Counted from the first letter of the stretch, positions 17,098 through 26,376 are shown. The stretch: DNA of 64,000 nt from Dyadobacter sp. CY326 (GCF_021390515.1 NZ_JAJUXI010000002.1:620001-684000); one strand, 5' to 3'. The notes: generated by a model from the letters alone, not told the origin. Program-made: numbers and translations.

Positions 17098-18073
17098 ACC
17101 TGTTAAAATCCTGATCCTACGCTTTTCTTCCATTGGTGACATTGTGCTTACCACGCCGGTGATCAGGTGTTTGAAACAACAGGCGAATGCTGAAATTCAC
17201 TATTTTACCAAATCAAAATTTCATTTCCTGCTCGCCGACAATCCTTATGTCGACAAAATATGGCTGCTGGACAAAGACATTGATCCCATTCTGAAACAGC
17301 TTAAAGCAGAAAAATTTGACTACATCATTGACCTTCACGCCAACATCCGCACGCTGCGCATCAAGCTGGGGCTGGGCGTAAAAGCGTTCAGTTTTGATAA
17401 ATTGAATGTTCAAAAATGGCTGCTTACCACATTTAAGATCAATTATCTGCCCGATGTCCACATTGTAGATCGCTATATGGACACACTTAAACCGTTGCAA
17501 GTCAGCAATGACGGCAAAGGGCTCGACTATTTCGTTCCATATAAAGACAATGTTGAAATCGGCTGGCTGCCCGTGACCCATCAGGGAAAGTTCGCTGCTT
17601 ATGCAATTGGCGGTCAGCACAATACGAAGAAGTTACCAGTGCCGAGAATGATAGAGCTTTGCAGGAGAATCAATTTTCCCATTGTTTTACTCGGCGGAAA
17701 AGAAGATTTTGATGCGGGAGAAGCGATCAGGTTGGCCATTGGCGATCATCTTATTTTAAACACCTGCGGGAAATATAATTTCAATCAATCCGCATCTTTA
17801 ATAGAAAAATCGCTGATCGTCTTCACGCACGACACGGGTTTAATGCACGTTGCGGCGGCGTTTAAAAAGAAAGTCTATTCAATTTGGGGAAACACAATCC
17901 CGGGTTTTGGCATGTATCCATATAAAACGGCATTCGAAGTTCTCGAAAATAATAATCTCAAATGCCGGCCCTGCTCAAAAATCGGCCATAAGGAATGTCC
18001 GCAAAAACACTTCAAATGCATGAACGAGCTTTCCTTTGCATTTACAATAAAAGAACTCCCAGAGGAGAAATAG
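17090..18073 (+). CDS. glycosyltransferase family 9 (heptosyltransferase-like)
   Basis: A GT-B fold glycosyltransferase of the ADP-heptose:LPS heptosyltransferase family, acting at the cytoplasmic face of the inner membrane on lipopolysaccharide core. The 327-residue protein begins KILILRFSSIGDIVLTTPVI, the N-terminal family signature, and has the C-terminal nucleotide-sugar site HDTGLMHVAAAFKKKVYSIWG. A cysteine-rich end (CRPCSKIGHKECPQKHFKC) is typical of Bacteroidota members. Start is GTG at 17090, inside the end of the acyltransferase gene. The donor sugar is not certain. Confidence 0.9.
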   Translation: MNKPVKILILRFSSIGDIVLTTPVIRCLKQQANAEIHYFTKSKFHFLLADNPYVDKIWLLDKDIDPILKQLKAEKFDYIIDLHANIRTLRIKLGLGVKAFSFDKLNVQKWLLTTFKINYLPDVHIVDRYMDTLKPLQVSNDGKGLDYFVPYKDNVEIGWLPVTHQGKFAAYAIGGQHNTKKLPVPRMIELCRRINFPIVLLGGKEDFDAGEAIRLAIGDHLILNTCGKYNFNQSASLIEKSLIVFTHDTGLMHVAAAFKKKVYSIWGNTIPGFGMYPYKTAFEVLENNNLKCRPCSKIGHKECPQKHFKCMNELSFAFTIKELPEEK

Positions 18074-18113
18074 TGTTAAAATTTCTGAACATTAAGTCCA
18101 CAAACGACCATTC

Positions 18114-19022
18114 ATGAATAAAAAGGTAAACATTGGCATTGTCCAAATGAGCTGCACGGAAGATGTTGATGCGAATTTTCAAAAAGCCGTTCAGGGAATC
18201 CGTGACGCTGCGGCGAAAGGTGCCAACATTGTATGTCTTCAAGAACTTTTCCGCTCGCTATATTTCTGTGATGTGGAAGACCATAAAAATTTCCTGTTGG
18301 CCGAACCCATCCCCGGTCCATCGACCGAGTCGCTGGCCTCAGTGGCAAAGGAGCTGGGCGTTGTGATTATTGCTTCGCTTTTTGAAAAACGTGCGCACGG
18401 CCTTTACCATAACACAACAGCCGTTTTGGATGCTGACGGCGCTTATTTGGGAAAATATCGCAAAATGCACATTCCGGACGATCCCGGTTATTATGAGAAA
18501 TTCTATTTCACACCGGGCGACGCTGCTACGGGTGAGTCCATTGGAGAAGCGGGCGACAAAGATGGTTACCGCGTTTTCGACACGAAGTTTGCAAAAATTG
18601 GCGTTCTGATTTGCTGGGATCAATGGTATCCTGAAGCGGCACGCATTACGAGCTTGATGGGTGCCGAGATCCTTTTTTATCCCACCGCAATTGGCTGGGA
18701 CACAAATGAAACGGACCCGATTATCAATGAAGAACAATATGGCGCATGGCAAACCGTCCAACGCGGCCATGCCGTTGCCAATGGCGTGTATGTTGTTGCT
18801 GTGAACCGGACCGGACGTGAAGCAGATCAGCAATTCTGGGGCGGATCATTCATTGCCAACCCGCAGGGACGCCTCCTTTATCTTGCTCCACATGAAGAAG
18901 AAGTGACGCACGTGGAAGAACTGGATTTGGAGAAACTGGATTTTTACAGAACAACCTGGCCTTTCCTGAGAGACCGTCGGATTGACTCTTACCGCCCGAT
19001 CCTCAAACGATACATTGATTGA
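18114..19022 (+). CDS. aguB: N-carbamoylputrescine amidase (nitrilase superfamily)
   Basis: A cytoplasmic C-N hydrolase that converts N-carbamoylputrescine to putrescine, carbon dioxide and ammonia. The 302-residue protein has the Glu-Lys-Cys triad: Glu in LQELFRSLYF, Lys in YRKMHIPDDPGYYEKFYF and Cys in LICWDQWYPEAAR. The HIPDDPGYYEKFYFTPGD and CWDQWYPEAAR blocks are characteristic of AguB among nitrilases. The preceding enzyme of the pathway, agmatine deiminase, is at 28295 in this window, about 9 kb away, which supports the assignment. A terminator follows at 19060. Confidence 0.93.
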   Translation: MNKKVNIGIVQMSCTEDVDANFQKAVQGIRDAAAKGANIVCLQELFRSLYFCDVEDHKNFLLAEPIPGPSTESLASVAKELGVVIIASLFEKRAHGLYHNTTAVLDADGAYLGKYRKMHIPDDPGYYEKFYFTPGDAATGESIGEAGDKDGYRVFDTKFAKIGVLICWDQWYPEAARITSLMGAEILFYPTAIGWDTNETDPIINEEQYGAWQTVQRGHAVANGVYVVAVNRTGREADQQFWGGSFIANPQGRLLYLAPHEEEVTHVEELDLEKLDFYRTTWPFLRDRRIDSYRPILKRYID

Positions 19023-19059
19023 GGAAAAAGTCGAAAATATAATTATTTCTAGTTAGTAG

Positions 19060-19092
19060 AAAGAGGGATCCGTAATAGGGTCCCTCTTTTGC
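19060..19092 (+). terminator. intrinsic terminator after aguB
   Basis: AAAGAGGGA (19060-19068) pairs with TCCCTCTTT (19081-19089) around a 12-base loop, ending in a short T run. It follows the aguB stop by 37 bases. Confidence 0.75.
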
Positions 19093-19356
19093 ATTTTACT
19101 GACTATGCCCATCACTATGCGCGGAATTCTCCGCTTAGTAACTTTCCGTCACAAGATTTTTTGAACTGACTATGTATAAACGTCTAGTTTATAGACAATT
19201 ATAGTTCACAAACCGGTTTAATAATCTAGTGCTTTTGTAGAGAATCTGTGAAAACGGGAAATTTAAATTATTTATAAAATTATTACCAAAACGCTTTATA
19301 ATGAATTTAAATGACCAATTATAATTGCAAAAAACTCCATTTTTTTAATTTATTCT
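19093..19356. other. AT-rich non-coding stretch before the second susC promoter
   Basis: No convincing coding region, RNA gene or repeat is seen. The sequence is AT-rich, with several A/T tracts, and looks like a regulatory upstream region. Weak ORFs on either strand lack recognisable features. Confidence 0.5.
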
Positions 19357-19387
19357 CTTGCATTTTTTCACATTGTCAGTATATTTG
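19357..19387 (+). promoter_or_regulatory. Bacteroidota-type promoter of the second susC operon
   Basis: CTTG (19357-19360), 19 bases, then TATATTTG (19380-19387): a full match to TAnnTTTG with a three-of-four match to the TTTG -33 box at the canonical spacing. The predicted transcript start, near 19394, is about 410 bases before the susC ATG, so the messenger would carry an unusually long leader. Confidence 0.5.
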
Positions 19388-19393
19388 AGAAGT

Positions 19394-19804
19394 CGTTAAA
19401 CGAATGACTGAACTTCTGAATAGTAGATATATTCCAGCCGCACATGAATATATCTGACTGTAACAGGGGGAACACAATAAAAAACCGGTTGTCATTTTAA
19501 TGGCGCATCCGGCATGTTCTGTCCTGCTACAATATAATTTTTTTAATACTGATTTACCGTAGACGCCGTGGACAAGCAACATTGTCGACGCCGGGACTTC
19601 TTTGTTCCTGCTTAAACATGCTTCGCTGTTTGTCCTCGATTTAAGAGGGTATTGCTTTCCGGAAAAGCAGTTTTGCAAGCTTATGGCTGTGTTGTTCTGT
19701 CCACGCGAAAGTGTGTGCGGCGCACGGCAACGTGGACACCACACAGCCATAACTTTTTCACTCCTATTACTGATGCCTAACAACAATTTAACTCATCTTC
19801 TCCC
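19394..19804 (+). promoter_or_regulatory. long structured 5' leader of the second susC
   Basis: Between the predicted transcript start and ATG 19805 are two clear hairpins. Near the start, GATATATTC (19426-19434) pairs with GAATATATC (19446-19454). Just before the gene, TTATGGCTGTG (19681-19691) pairs with CACAGCCATAA (19742-19752) and, inside it, TGTCCACG (19698-19705) pairs with CGTGGACA (19731-19738), followed by a short T tract (CTTTTTC). That tract makes attenuator-like behaviour possible. I do not recognise a known riboswitch. Confidence 0.5.
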
Positions 19805-22800
19805 ATGCGTAAAGTTCTACTCTTATTATTATGGGCTTCTCTCTGTTCTCCGCTGGCCTACGCTCAGGTGCGGCAGATCAGCGGCAAGATCTCAGCGGCC
19901 GACGATGGTCTCGGACTCGCTGGCGCCTCCATCATATTTAAAGGAACCAATGTCGGTTCAAATGCAGACGCAGACGGAAAATTCAGTTTTTCTGTTCCAG
20001 GTGATGGAATCCTTGTAGTTTCTTATGTGGGCTTTTTAATTAAAGAGGTGCCCATCGGAAACCAAACTCAATTTGACATAAAACTTGACGCCGATACACG
20101 ACAACTTGCCGAAGTGGTGGTTACCGCATTCGGGATAGAACGCGAGAAAAAAGCATTGGGCTACACAGTCCAGGAAGTGAAAGGAAGCGCTTTAACGGAA
20201 TCACGCTCAACAAACGTTGCGAATGCATTATCCGGTAAAATCGCCGGTGTGCGTGTTCAGGCGAATGGCGGACCGGGCAGCAGCTCAACAATCCAGATCC
20301 GCGGATCTTCTTCTGTTTCAGGAAATAACCAGCCGCTGATCGTCATCGACGGTGTGCCGATGGAACAAACTTCCAGCAAAACGCTTGGTGGTGGAATTTC
20401 GGAAGTTAACCCGGACAACATTAAAGAAATGTCTGTCTTGAAAGGGCCTAATGCAGCTGCATTATACGGTTCACGCGCAGCAAACGGGGTTATTTTAATT
20501 ACAACCAAAAACGGTCAGGGAACGAAAGGATTGGGTGTTGAGATAAATTCAAACATTACATTCGAACGTCCGTGGATCAAACCTGATTTTCAAAACACTT
20601 ACGGCGGAGGAAGCGGTTACCGGACCTGGTATAACGACGGATGGAGCTCTTCCATCACCGATCCTGCCCAGATAGCACAATACAGAGCAGTTTATGACGC
20701 AAGATATCCTCTGGCTGGTTCAGAAGGGACTGATGAAAGCTGGGGAGCACCTATGGATGGTCGTATGGTGAGACAGTGGTGGACTGGTGACGATGTTGCG
20801 CCACTGACTCCTCAGCCTGACAACTGGGAAGAATACTGGCAGACTGGCCGCACGATCACAAACAGCGTGGCGCTTTCAGGCGGCAACGATAAAGGTTATT
20901 TCCGTTTGGGATTGAGTCGTGTGGATCAGAAAGGGATCATGTATTACAATGATTTCCACAGAAACAACTTCCGCATCAACTCGGGTTATAATTTGACCAA
21001 AAACATCAGCATTACATTGTCTGGTGAGTATATCAAATCCGGATCTGACAACCGCAGCTATGCAGGCGGACAGGAGTTTATCTGGTCACACCGAAGTGTA
21101 TCCTGGGATCAGCTTCGTGATTATGAAAAATACACAGACGTGCATAACCAGAAAGCGGGCGACACAGATCCACCGAACTGGCAGCACACATTCTTCACTA
21201 ACCCGTATTTCTCACAAAAAGAAATGCCTTCCGGAAACGAGAAAGACAGGTTGTTAGGAAACATTGCATTGAATTACAAGATCCTTCCTTCGCTTTCCTT
21301 AATGCTTCGCTCGGGAACGGATTACTGGTCAGACACGCGGATCAATGTGACCAACTTCCTTCGCGTTCGTAACGGCACAAGAACACCAGGCCGCTTCAAT
21401 GAAGAAGTCTTGCGCAGCCAGGAAACAAATACGGATTTCATGTTAACTTACAATAAGAACATTACCAATGATTTTGGATTGAATGTTCAGTTTGGTGGAA
21501 TTCAGCGTAAAAACTATTACAAGAGAAATTACTTCGCTGTTGGAGAAATGGTTGTGGACGGACTGTATAATGCAGGAAACTCCGTGCCGAGCGCTAACAC
21601 CATTGAAAGTGAAATTAGAGAATCGGAAACGCAAAGCTTGTTTGGAACAGCAAACTTCTCTTGGAGAAACGCGCTTTTCCTGGACCTTACTGCAAGAAAC
21701 GACTGGTCAAGCACATTGCCTTCCAATGCACGCTCCTACTTTTATCCTTCTGCATCCGTGAGCGCGGTGATCACTGAGTTGTTCGACGTCAAAAGCAGTG
21801 TATTAACATTCGGAAAGCTTCGCGCCAGCTATGCACAAGTGGGTAACGATGCAACGCCTTATCAGCTTGCACAGACATTTACAGCGAGCGGTTCATGGAA
21901 TGGAGCGGTGCCAAAATTTGCCGAGAACATTCAAATTGCAAACTCAGAACTGAAACCTGAGATCACAACCGGTCTTGAATTAGGTGCTGATATGCGCTTC
22001 TTTAAAGGAAAAGTCGGTTTGGATGTGACTTATTATGACCAAACTACGAAAGACCAGATTCTGGGTGTTGAGATCTCAAAAGCAAGCGGTTACAACACAA
22101 GAATCCTGAATGCTGGAAAGATAACCAACAAAGGAGTTGAACTAACGTTATCCGGAACGCCTGTAAAATTGTCAAATGGATTTAGCTGGGAGGTTTCTTT
22201 GAACTATGCACGCAACCGCAACAAAGTGGTTGAGCTGGCCGAAGGACTTACAACTTACACATTGGCAACGCAGCGCGGAATGTCCTCAGAGGCTCGTGTA
22301 GGAGAATCATACGGAACATTCTACGGAGTTGGTTTCCAAAAATCACCAGACGGACAAGTTGTTTACGGAGCCAATGGTTTGCCGGTAACGGTCTCTAACC
22401 AAAAACTAGGCAATGTGCAGCCTGACTGGATCGGTGGGATGCTTAACACATTCAATTACAAAGGATTCTCATTGAGCGCATTGGTTGACGTTCGCATTGG
22501 TGGCGACATTTATGACGAAGGAACAGGAACTGCGCGCTGGACAGGTCAATATGCCGAAACAGCATTGGGCCGTGAAGAAGGTGTAATCGGAAAAGGAGTT
22601 CGTGAAGTTACAGGAGCGGATGGAAGCAAATCCTACATTCCTAACGACATCATTGTCACTGCAAACCAGCTTTACGGTTATAGCAACCCACGTAACTATC
22701 ACGAATCAGCGATTTTCGATGCGAGTTATGTAAAGCTTCGCGAGGTTTCATTGGGTTACAGCATCAGTCCATCATTCCTGAAAAGGATCAAAATTCAGTC

Positions 22801-22963
22801 TGCAAAACTTTCAGTTGTAGGGCGCAACGTGTGGATGATTTTCAAAAACACGCCGCACATCGATCCTGAAATTGATGCAAAAGGAGGAAACGGACAAGGT
22901 TTTGGTTACGGAGAGCTTCCTAGCTCACGCAGCGTGGGTATGAACCTGTCATTGTCATTCTGA
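19805..22963 (+). CDS. SusC/RagA-family TonB-dependent outer-membrane receptor
   Basis: A full-length SusC-type uptake channel of 1052 residues. A signal peptide ending at AYAQ (about residue 20) is followed by a carboxypeptidase-regulatory-like domain (ISGKISAADDGLGLAGASI, up to about residue 100) and a TonB-box-like region. Then come the plug (IQIRGSSSVSGNNQPLIVID, LYGSRAANGVILITTK) and a barrel ending SVGMNLSLSF. It heads a unit with susD (23004), a small lipoprotein (24521) and a Tat-exported aminotransferase (25111). No carbohydrate-active enzyme is nearby, so the cargo could be a peptide or an amine-containing compound rather than a glycan; that is inference. Confidence 0.96.
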   Translation: MRKVLLLLLWASLCSPLAYAQVRQISGKISAADDGLGLAGASIIFKGTNVGSNADADGKFSFSVPGDGILVVSYVGFLIKEVPIGNQTQFDIKLDADTRQLAEVVVTAFGIEREKKALGYTVQEVKGSALTESRSTNVANALSGKIAGVRVQANGGPGSSSTIQIRGSSSVSGNNQPLIVIDGVPMEQTSSKTLGGGISEVNPDNIKEMSVLKGPNAAALYGSRAANGVILITTKNGQGTKGLGVEINSNITFERPWIKPDFQNTYGGGSGYRTWYNDGWSSSITDPAQIAQYRAVYDARYPLAGSEGTDESWGAPMDGRMVRQWWTGDDVAPLTPQPDNWEEYWQTGRTITNSVALSGGNDKGYFRLGLSRVDQKGIMYYNDFHRNNFRINSGYNLTKNISITLSGEYIKSGSDNRSYAGGQEFIWSHRSVSWDQLRDYEKYTDVHNQKAGDTDPPNWQHTFFTNPYFSQKEMPSGNEKDRLLGNIALNYKILPSLSLMLRSGTDYWSDTRINVTNFLRVRNGTRTPGRFNEEVLRSQETNTDFMLTYNKNITNDFGLNVQFGGIQRKNYYKRNYFAVGEMVVDGLYNAGNSVPSANTIESEIRESETQSLFGTANFSWRNALFLDLTARNDWSSTLPSNARSYFYPSASVSAVITELFDVKSSVLTFGKLRASYAQVGNDATPYQLAQTFTASGSWNGAVPKFAENIQIANSELKPEITTGLELGADMRFFKGKVGLDVTYYDQTTKDQILGVEISKASGYNTRILNAGKITNKGVELTLSGTPVKLSNGFSWEVSLNYARNRNKVVELAEGLTTYTLATQRGMSSEARVGESYGTFYGVGFQKSPDGQVVYGANGLPVTVSNQKLGNVQPDWIGGMLNTFNYKGFSLSALVDVRIGGDIYDEGTGTARWTGQYAETALGREEGVIGKGVREVTGADGSKSYIPNDIIVTANQLYGYSNPRNYHESAIFDASYVKLREVSLGYSISPSFLKRIKIQSAKLSVVGRNVWMIFKNTPHIDPEIDAKGGNGQGFGYGELPSSRSVGMNLSLSF

Positions 22964-23003
22964 TCAAGTCAATTTTGTTAACTGACCTTAAAGAATCTTC
23001 AAA

Positions 23004-24482
23004 ATGAGAAATATATTAAATCATAAAACCATTTGGATGACGGCGCTGGCGGGGATTCTTACCGCATCGAGCTGCACCAAAGATTTTGATGAAATGAATA
23101 CAAGTCCGAACAGCCCGACGGCGATTGGACCACAATATTTGCTTCCTACGGGCATTGAAACAGCCATTGACCGTTACTGGGGGCACCGGACACGTTTCGA
23201 GCGCATCAACATTGACGCAGCCGAGCTTTATGTGCAGCATTTGACCCGTAACATTTATTCCAATGAAGGCGATGATTACACAGTTTCCCCTGCATTGGTT
23301 GCCAACAACTGGAAAGGTTTTTACAACGATTCGCAGCTGAATTTTCAACGCATCATTGAACTCACTGGCGAAGGATCTGCAACACCAAATTCTAATTACG
23401 AAGGCGTTGCATTGGTAATGCGTTCATGGGTTTTCTCCTTACTAACAGACCTTTACGGAGCAATTCCTTACAACGACGCGATCAAAGGAACAGCAGATTC
23501 ACCCATTTACACACCTAAATACGACCCAATGGACGTGGTGTACGCGGGCTTGCTGAACGACCTGAAAATGGCCAACGAAAAACTGGTTGTAGGCGGACCG
23601 GCCGTTGCTGGTGACATCATGTATGGCGGTGACATTCTGAAATGGAAAAAGTTTGCCAACTCGTTGCGTTTGCGCCTTGCAAACCGTCAGGCTGTTAAGA
23701 AACCTGCTGAATCAAAGGCGATTATGGCTGAGATTGTTGGGGACGCTACCAAGTTTCCAATCTTCACGAGCAATGCGGACAATGCGCAGCTCAACTGCAC
23801 CACGGTGTTGCCGAGCAACAACGAATGGAACCAGGTGATGAAGCAAGACGGCCGGACAGACTGGAACATTAGTAAGACATTGGCTGACAAAATGAATGCG
23901 CTCGATGACGCCCGCATTACCAAATATGCCAATCCAAACAAAGATGGAAAATACGAAGGTCACCCGAACGGCTTGCCGGACGCGATTGCGACGACTTACC
24001 TGGCGACGAGCTCAACGATTGGTGATGCATTTACCAAACCGGAAGCACCGGAAGTGATCATGACTTTTGCAGAGCTGAACTTCATTCTGGCCGAGGCAGC
24101 ATTGGACGGCGAAATTACAGGGAATGCAAAAACCTACTTTGACGCGGGCATAGCAGCTTCTTTCGCACAATATGGCTTGGTTCCTTCGGCATCATTCACA
24201 ACGAAACTGGGCGCAGTAACGAGAGAAAAAGTCTTGGAGCAGAAATGGGTAGCACTTTTCGGTCAGGGTGTTGAAGCCTGGGCAGAATGGCGCAGAACTG
24301 GATTCCCTGTTTTCCCTGCGGTTGACCCACGTGCGGTTTTGCAAAACGGAGGCATCCTGCCTACTCGCTTCCCTTATCCAAACTCCGAATATTCATTGAA
24401 TGCGGAAGCTGTAAAAGCGGGAGAGGGATTGAATGGCGGCCCCAACGATATGAAAACCAAATTGTGGTGGGCTGAAAAGTAA
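23004..24482 (+). CDS. SusD-like lipoprotein (SusD/RagB superfamily, SusD-like_2 type)
   Basis: The ligand-binding lipoprotein partner of the preceding SusC. The 492-residue protein has a lipoprotein signal with the lipobox cysteine in TASSC at about residue 24. The start of the mature protein (TKDFDEMNTSPNSPT) and the segment RSWVFSLLTDLYGAIPYNDA fit the SusD-like_2 branch rather than the classical SusD seen at 3278. The C-terminal part has EVIMTFAELNFILAEAAL and QKWVALFGQGVEAWAEWRRT, the usual end block of this branch. It lies 40 bases after susC. Confidence 0.93.
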   Translation: MRNILNHKTIWMTALAGILTASSCTKDFDEMNTSPNSPTAIGPQYLLPTGIETAIDRYWGHRTRFERINIDAAELYVQHLTRNIYSNEGDDYTVSPALVANNWKGFYNDSQLNFQRIIELTGEGSATPNSNYEGVALVMRSWVFSLLTDLYGAIPYNDAIKGTADSPIYTPKYDPMDVVYAGLLNDLKMANEKLVVGGPAVAGDIMYGGDILKWKKFANSLRLRLANRQAVKKPAESKAIMAEIVGDATKFPIFTSNADNAQLNCTTVLPSNNEWNQVMKQDGRTDWNISKTLADKMNALDDARITKYANPNKDGKYEGHPNGLPDAIATTYLATSSTIGDAFTKPEAPEVIMTFAELNFILAEAALDGEITGNAKTYFDAGIAASFAQYGLVPSASFTTKLGAVTREKVLEQKWVALFGQGVEAWAEWRRTGFPVFPAVDPRAVLQNGGILPTRFPYPNSEYSLNAEAVKAGEGLNGGPNDMKTKLWWAEK

Positions 24483-24520
24483 GGCGGTAAACATTCATTA
24501 TTTATTCAAGAATCGAGATT

Positions 24521-25003
24521 ATGAAAAATATCAAAACATACTTTCCCGCAATTTGCTTCGTGCTGACGCTTTCACTGGGACTGGCATCTTGCAAAGAGGA
24601 AGATCCGTTCCTCGACAGAGAAGTGGCGCCTGTGCTGGTTGACATTGTCGGTGCCGCTTTCGGTGCGCCCATTGCCAGCGAACCGACTGTGGGTTACCAG
24701 GCAACTGCTGCAAAAATCACGCTTTCTGCCAGATTATTAGAACTGGATAAGACAAACATTCTGGACAACACGAAGGGCATCGACTCCATTCCCGTTCCTA
24801 ATGTTCCCATCAAAATCACTTTGCGGACCGGAACTGTTTTGGGTGAAGTTACATCCAATGCACAAGGCCTTGTAACCATTGACAAAACATGGGCTGAACT
24901 GGGTGTTCCTGCACCGAAAGTCGGAACGGTTACCAAGATTTCCTGGACGGGAACGTACAAGGGAATTGCATTCACAAGATTATCACAAGTACAAGCTAAC
25001 TAG
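24521..25003 (+). CDS. small Ig-like lipoprotein of the second susCD operon
   Basis: A 160-residue lipoprotein with a signal peptide and lipobox LASC near residue 24, so probably membrane-anchored at the outer membrane or cell surface. The remainder looks like a single beta-sandwich module (VPNVPIKITLRTGTVLGEV, then SNAQGLVTIDKTW), similar in style to Big/Ig-like domains, but I cannot assign a family. It lies 38 bases after susD. Such third-position lipoproteins commonly help bind the operon's ligand. Confidence 0.75.
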   Translation: MKNIKTYFPAICFVLTLSLGLASCKEEDPFLDREVAPVLVDIVGAAFGAPIASEPTVGYQATAAKITLSARLLELDKTNILDNTKGIDSIPVPNVPIKITLRTGTVLGEVTSNAQGLVTIDKTWAELGVPAPKVGTVTKISWTGTYKGIAFTRLSQVQAN

Positions 25004-25009
25004 TTGAAA

Positions 25010-25045
25010 AACAAGCCAGCTGCACATATAGTTGGTTTGTTTATT
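25010..25045 (+). terminator. possible terminator or processing hairpin after the small lipoprotein gene
   Basis: AACAAGCCAGCT (25010-25021) pairs with AGTTGGTTTGTT (25030-25041) with two G-U pairs and an 8-base loop, followed by TATTTTG. It is weak as a terminator and may only attenuate reading into the aminotransferase gene. Confidence 0.4.
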
Positions 25046-25110
25046 TTGTATATTGTATCGAGGACTTTACCACAAATTTTTATCGTCACATATTTCTAAA
25101 CAATACAACA

Positions 25111-26301
25111 ATGACTCAAAAAATGGACCGTCGAAATCTGTTAAAATCCGGTTTATTGGCAATCGGAGGGATGACTTTGGCACCGCACCTAAGCATGGGC
25201 GCTTTTGCAACTGCACCCCTAAGCCTGGACCCTGAAAACCGCATTTTCCGCAGCCCAATGGTGAGAGAACACTTCTTGCCAAATGACTTCAAAGCACCTA
25301 AGATCATTGCGAAGCTGAACTCCAATGAAAATCCTTACGGACCGCCGATGTCTGCGCAAAAAGCCGTTGCTGATTCTGTGAAAAACGGAAACCGCTACGC
25401 ATGGAAAGAAATGTACGATCTGATCGACAAAATAGCGAAGAAAGAAGGTGTTTCTGCTGACCACATTATGATGGGACCGGGCTCATCGGATCTTTTGGAA
25501 AAAGTGGCTTTGGTAACATTCATGAACGGCAAAGGTAACATCGTTTCTGCCGATCCTTGTTACATGTCACTGGTTCAGGTTGCGAAATCTGTGGGTGCAA
25601 CCTGGAAACCTGTTCCTTGTACAGCCGACTGGTCACACGACCTGAAAGCAATGGAAGCCGCCATTGACAGTGAAACAAAACTGGTTTACGTTTGTAACCC
25701 AAACAACCCGACTGGCGCGATTACAAAAGGTCAGGATCTGTTGGATTTCTGCTCACGCGTTTCTGAAAAAGTGCCTGTATTTGTTGACGAAGCCTACATC
25801 GAGCTTGCCGTTGGAGCTGACACACAGAGCATGGTTTCTCTTTTATCTCAAAAGAAAAACGTTATCGTTGCCCGTACTTTCTCAAAAATCATGGGAATGG
25901 CTGGAATTCGCGTAGGTTACATGGTTGCGCTTCCTACCTACCTGGCGAGCATCAACAAAATCACGCGCGGCGGAATGGGAATCTCTTACACTTCCATCTT
26001 CGCAGCTTCTGCAAGTTTGGACGACAATCAATTCCAGGATAATACGCGCAAACTGAACCACGAAGCAAAACTTTACTTATACGAAAATCTGGACAAATTG
26101 GGATACAAATACATTCCTTCTTACACCAATTTCGTACTGTTCCCGATCAGCATCACCGGTAAAGAACTTTTGACCAAAATGACCGAAAAAGGCGTCGCCG
26201 TGCGCTCATTCGATATTCAAAACAAACCATGGTGCCGCGTTAGTATCGGAACGATGGACGAAATGAAAGCCTTTGTTGGTGCGCTTAACCAGCTGAGTTA
26301 A
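25111..26301 (+). CDS. Tat-exported class I/II PLP aminotransferase (histidinol-phosphate aminotransferase-like)
   Basis: A fold-type I aminotransferase of 396 residues, closest in pattern to HisC-like enzymes: KLNSNENPYGPP near the N-terminus, GPGSSDLL, NPNNPTGAI, FVDEAYIEL, and the PLP lysine in RTFSKIMGMAGIRVGY. Unusually, it starts with a twin-arginine-type leader (DRRNLLKSGLLAIGGMTLAP) and an AxA-like cleavage region near residue 30, so the folded holoenzyme is probably exported to the periplasm. It follows the second susCD unit by 107 bases and may process the imported amino compound. A biosynthetic HisC would not be exported. Substrate unknown. Confidence 0.88.
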   Translation: MTQKMDRRNLLKSGLLAIGGMTLAPHLSMGAFATAPLSLDPENRIFRSPMVREHFLPNDFKAPKIIAKLNSNENPYGPPMSAQKAVADSVKNGNRYAWKEMYDLIDKIAKKEGVSADHIMMGPGSSDLLEKVALVTFMNGKGNIVSADPCYMSLVQVAKSVGATWKPVPCTADWSHDLKAMEAAIDSETKLVYVCNPNNPTGAITKGQDLLDFCSRVSEKVPVFVDEAYIELAVGADTQSMVSLLSQKKNVIVARTFSKIMGMAGIRVGYMVALPTYLASINKITRGGMGISYTSIFAASASLDDNQFQDNTRKLNHEAKLYLYENLDKLGYKYIPSYTNFVLFPISITGKELLTKMTEKGVAVRSFDIQNKPWCRVSIGTMDEMKAFVGALNQLS

Positions 26302-26310
26302 TACTGTGCT

Positions 26311-26376
26311 AGCACTTCTGCTCCGCTCAGTGTGACAGGCTTTGTCAGCCTGAGCGGAGTCGAAGGCAGGTGCACT
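26311..26376. repeat. CTCCGCTCAG inverted-repeat element
   Basis: CTCCGCTCAG (26321-26330) and CTGAGCGGAG (26350-26359) form perfect 10-base arms, with a nested TGACA/TGTCA pair (26333-26337 and 26343-26347) in the interior. A complete cruciform-capable palindrome results. It shares the CCGCTCAG..TGACA core with the element between cysD and cysN (10243-10351), so it is one family with copies in two places of this window. It could also act as a terminator for the aminotransferase gene, although no T run follows. Confidence 0.75.

Noticed and set aside
19376-20018. ORFs on both strands in the leader of the second susC
   Set aside because: No recognisable motif, unusual composition, and they overlap the predicted leader hairpins and the susC start.
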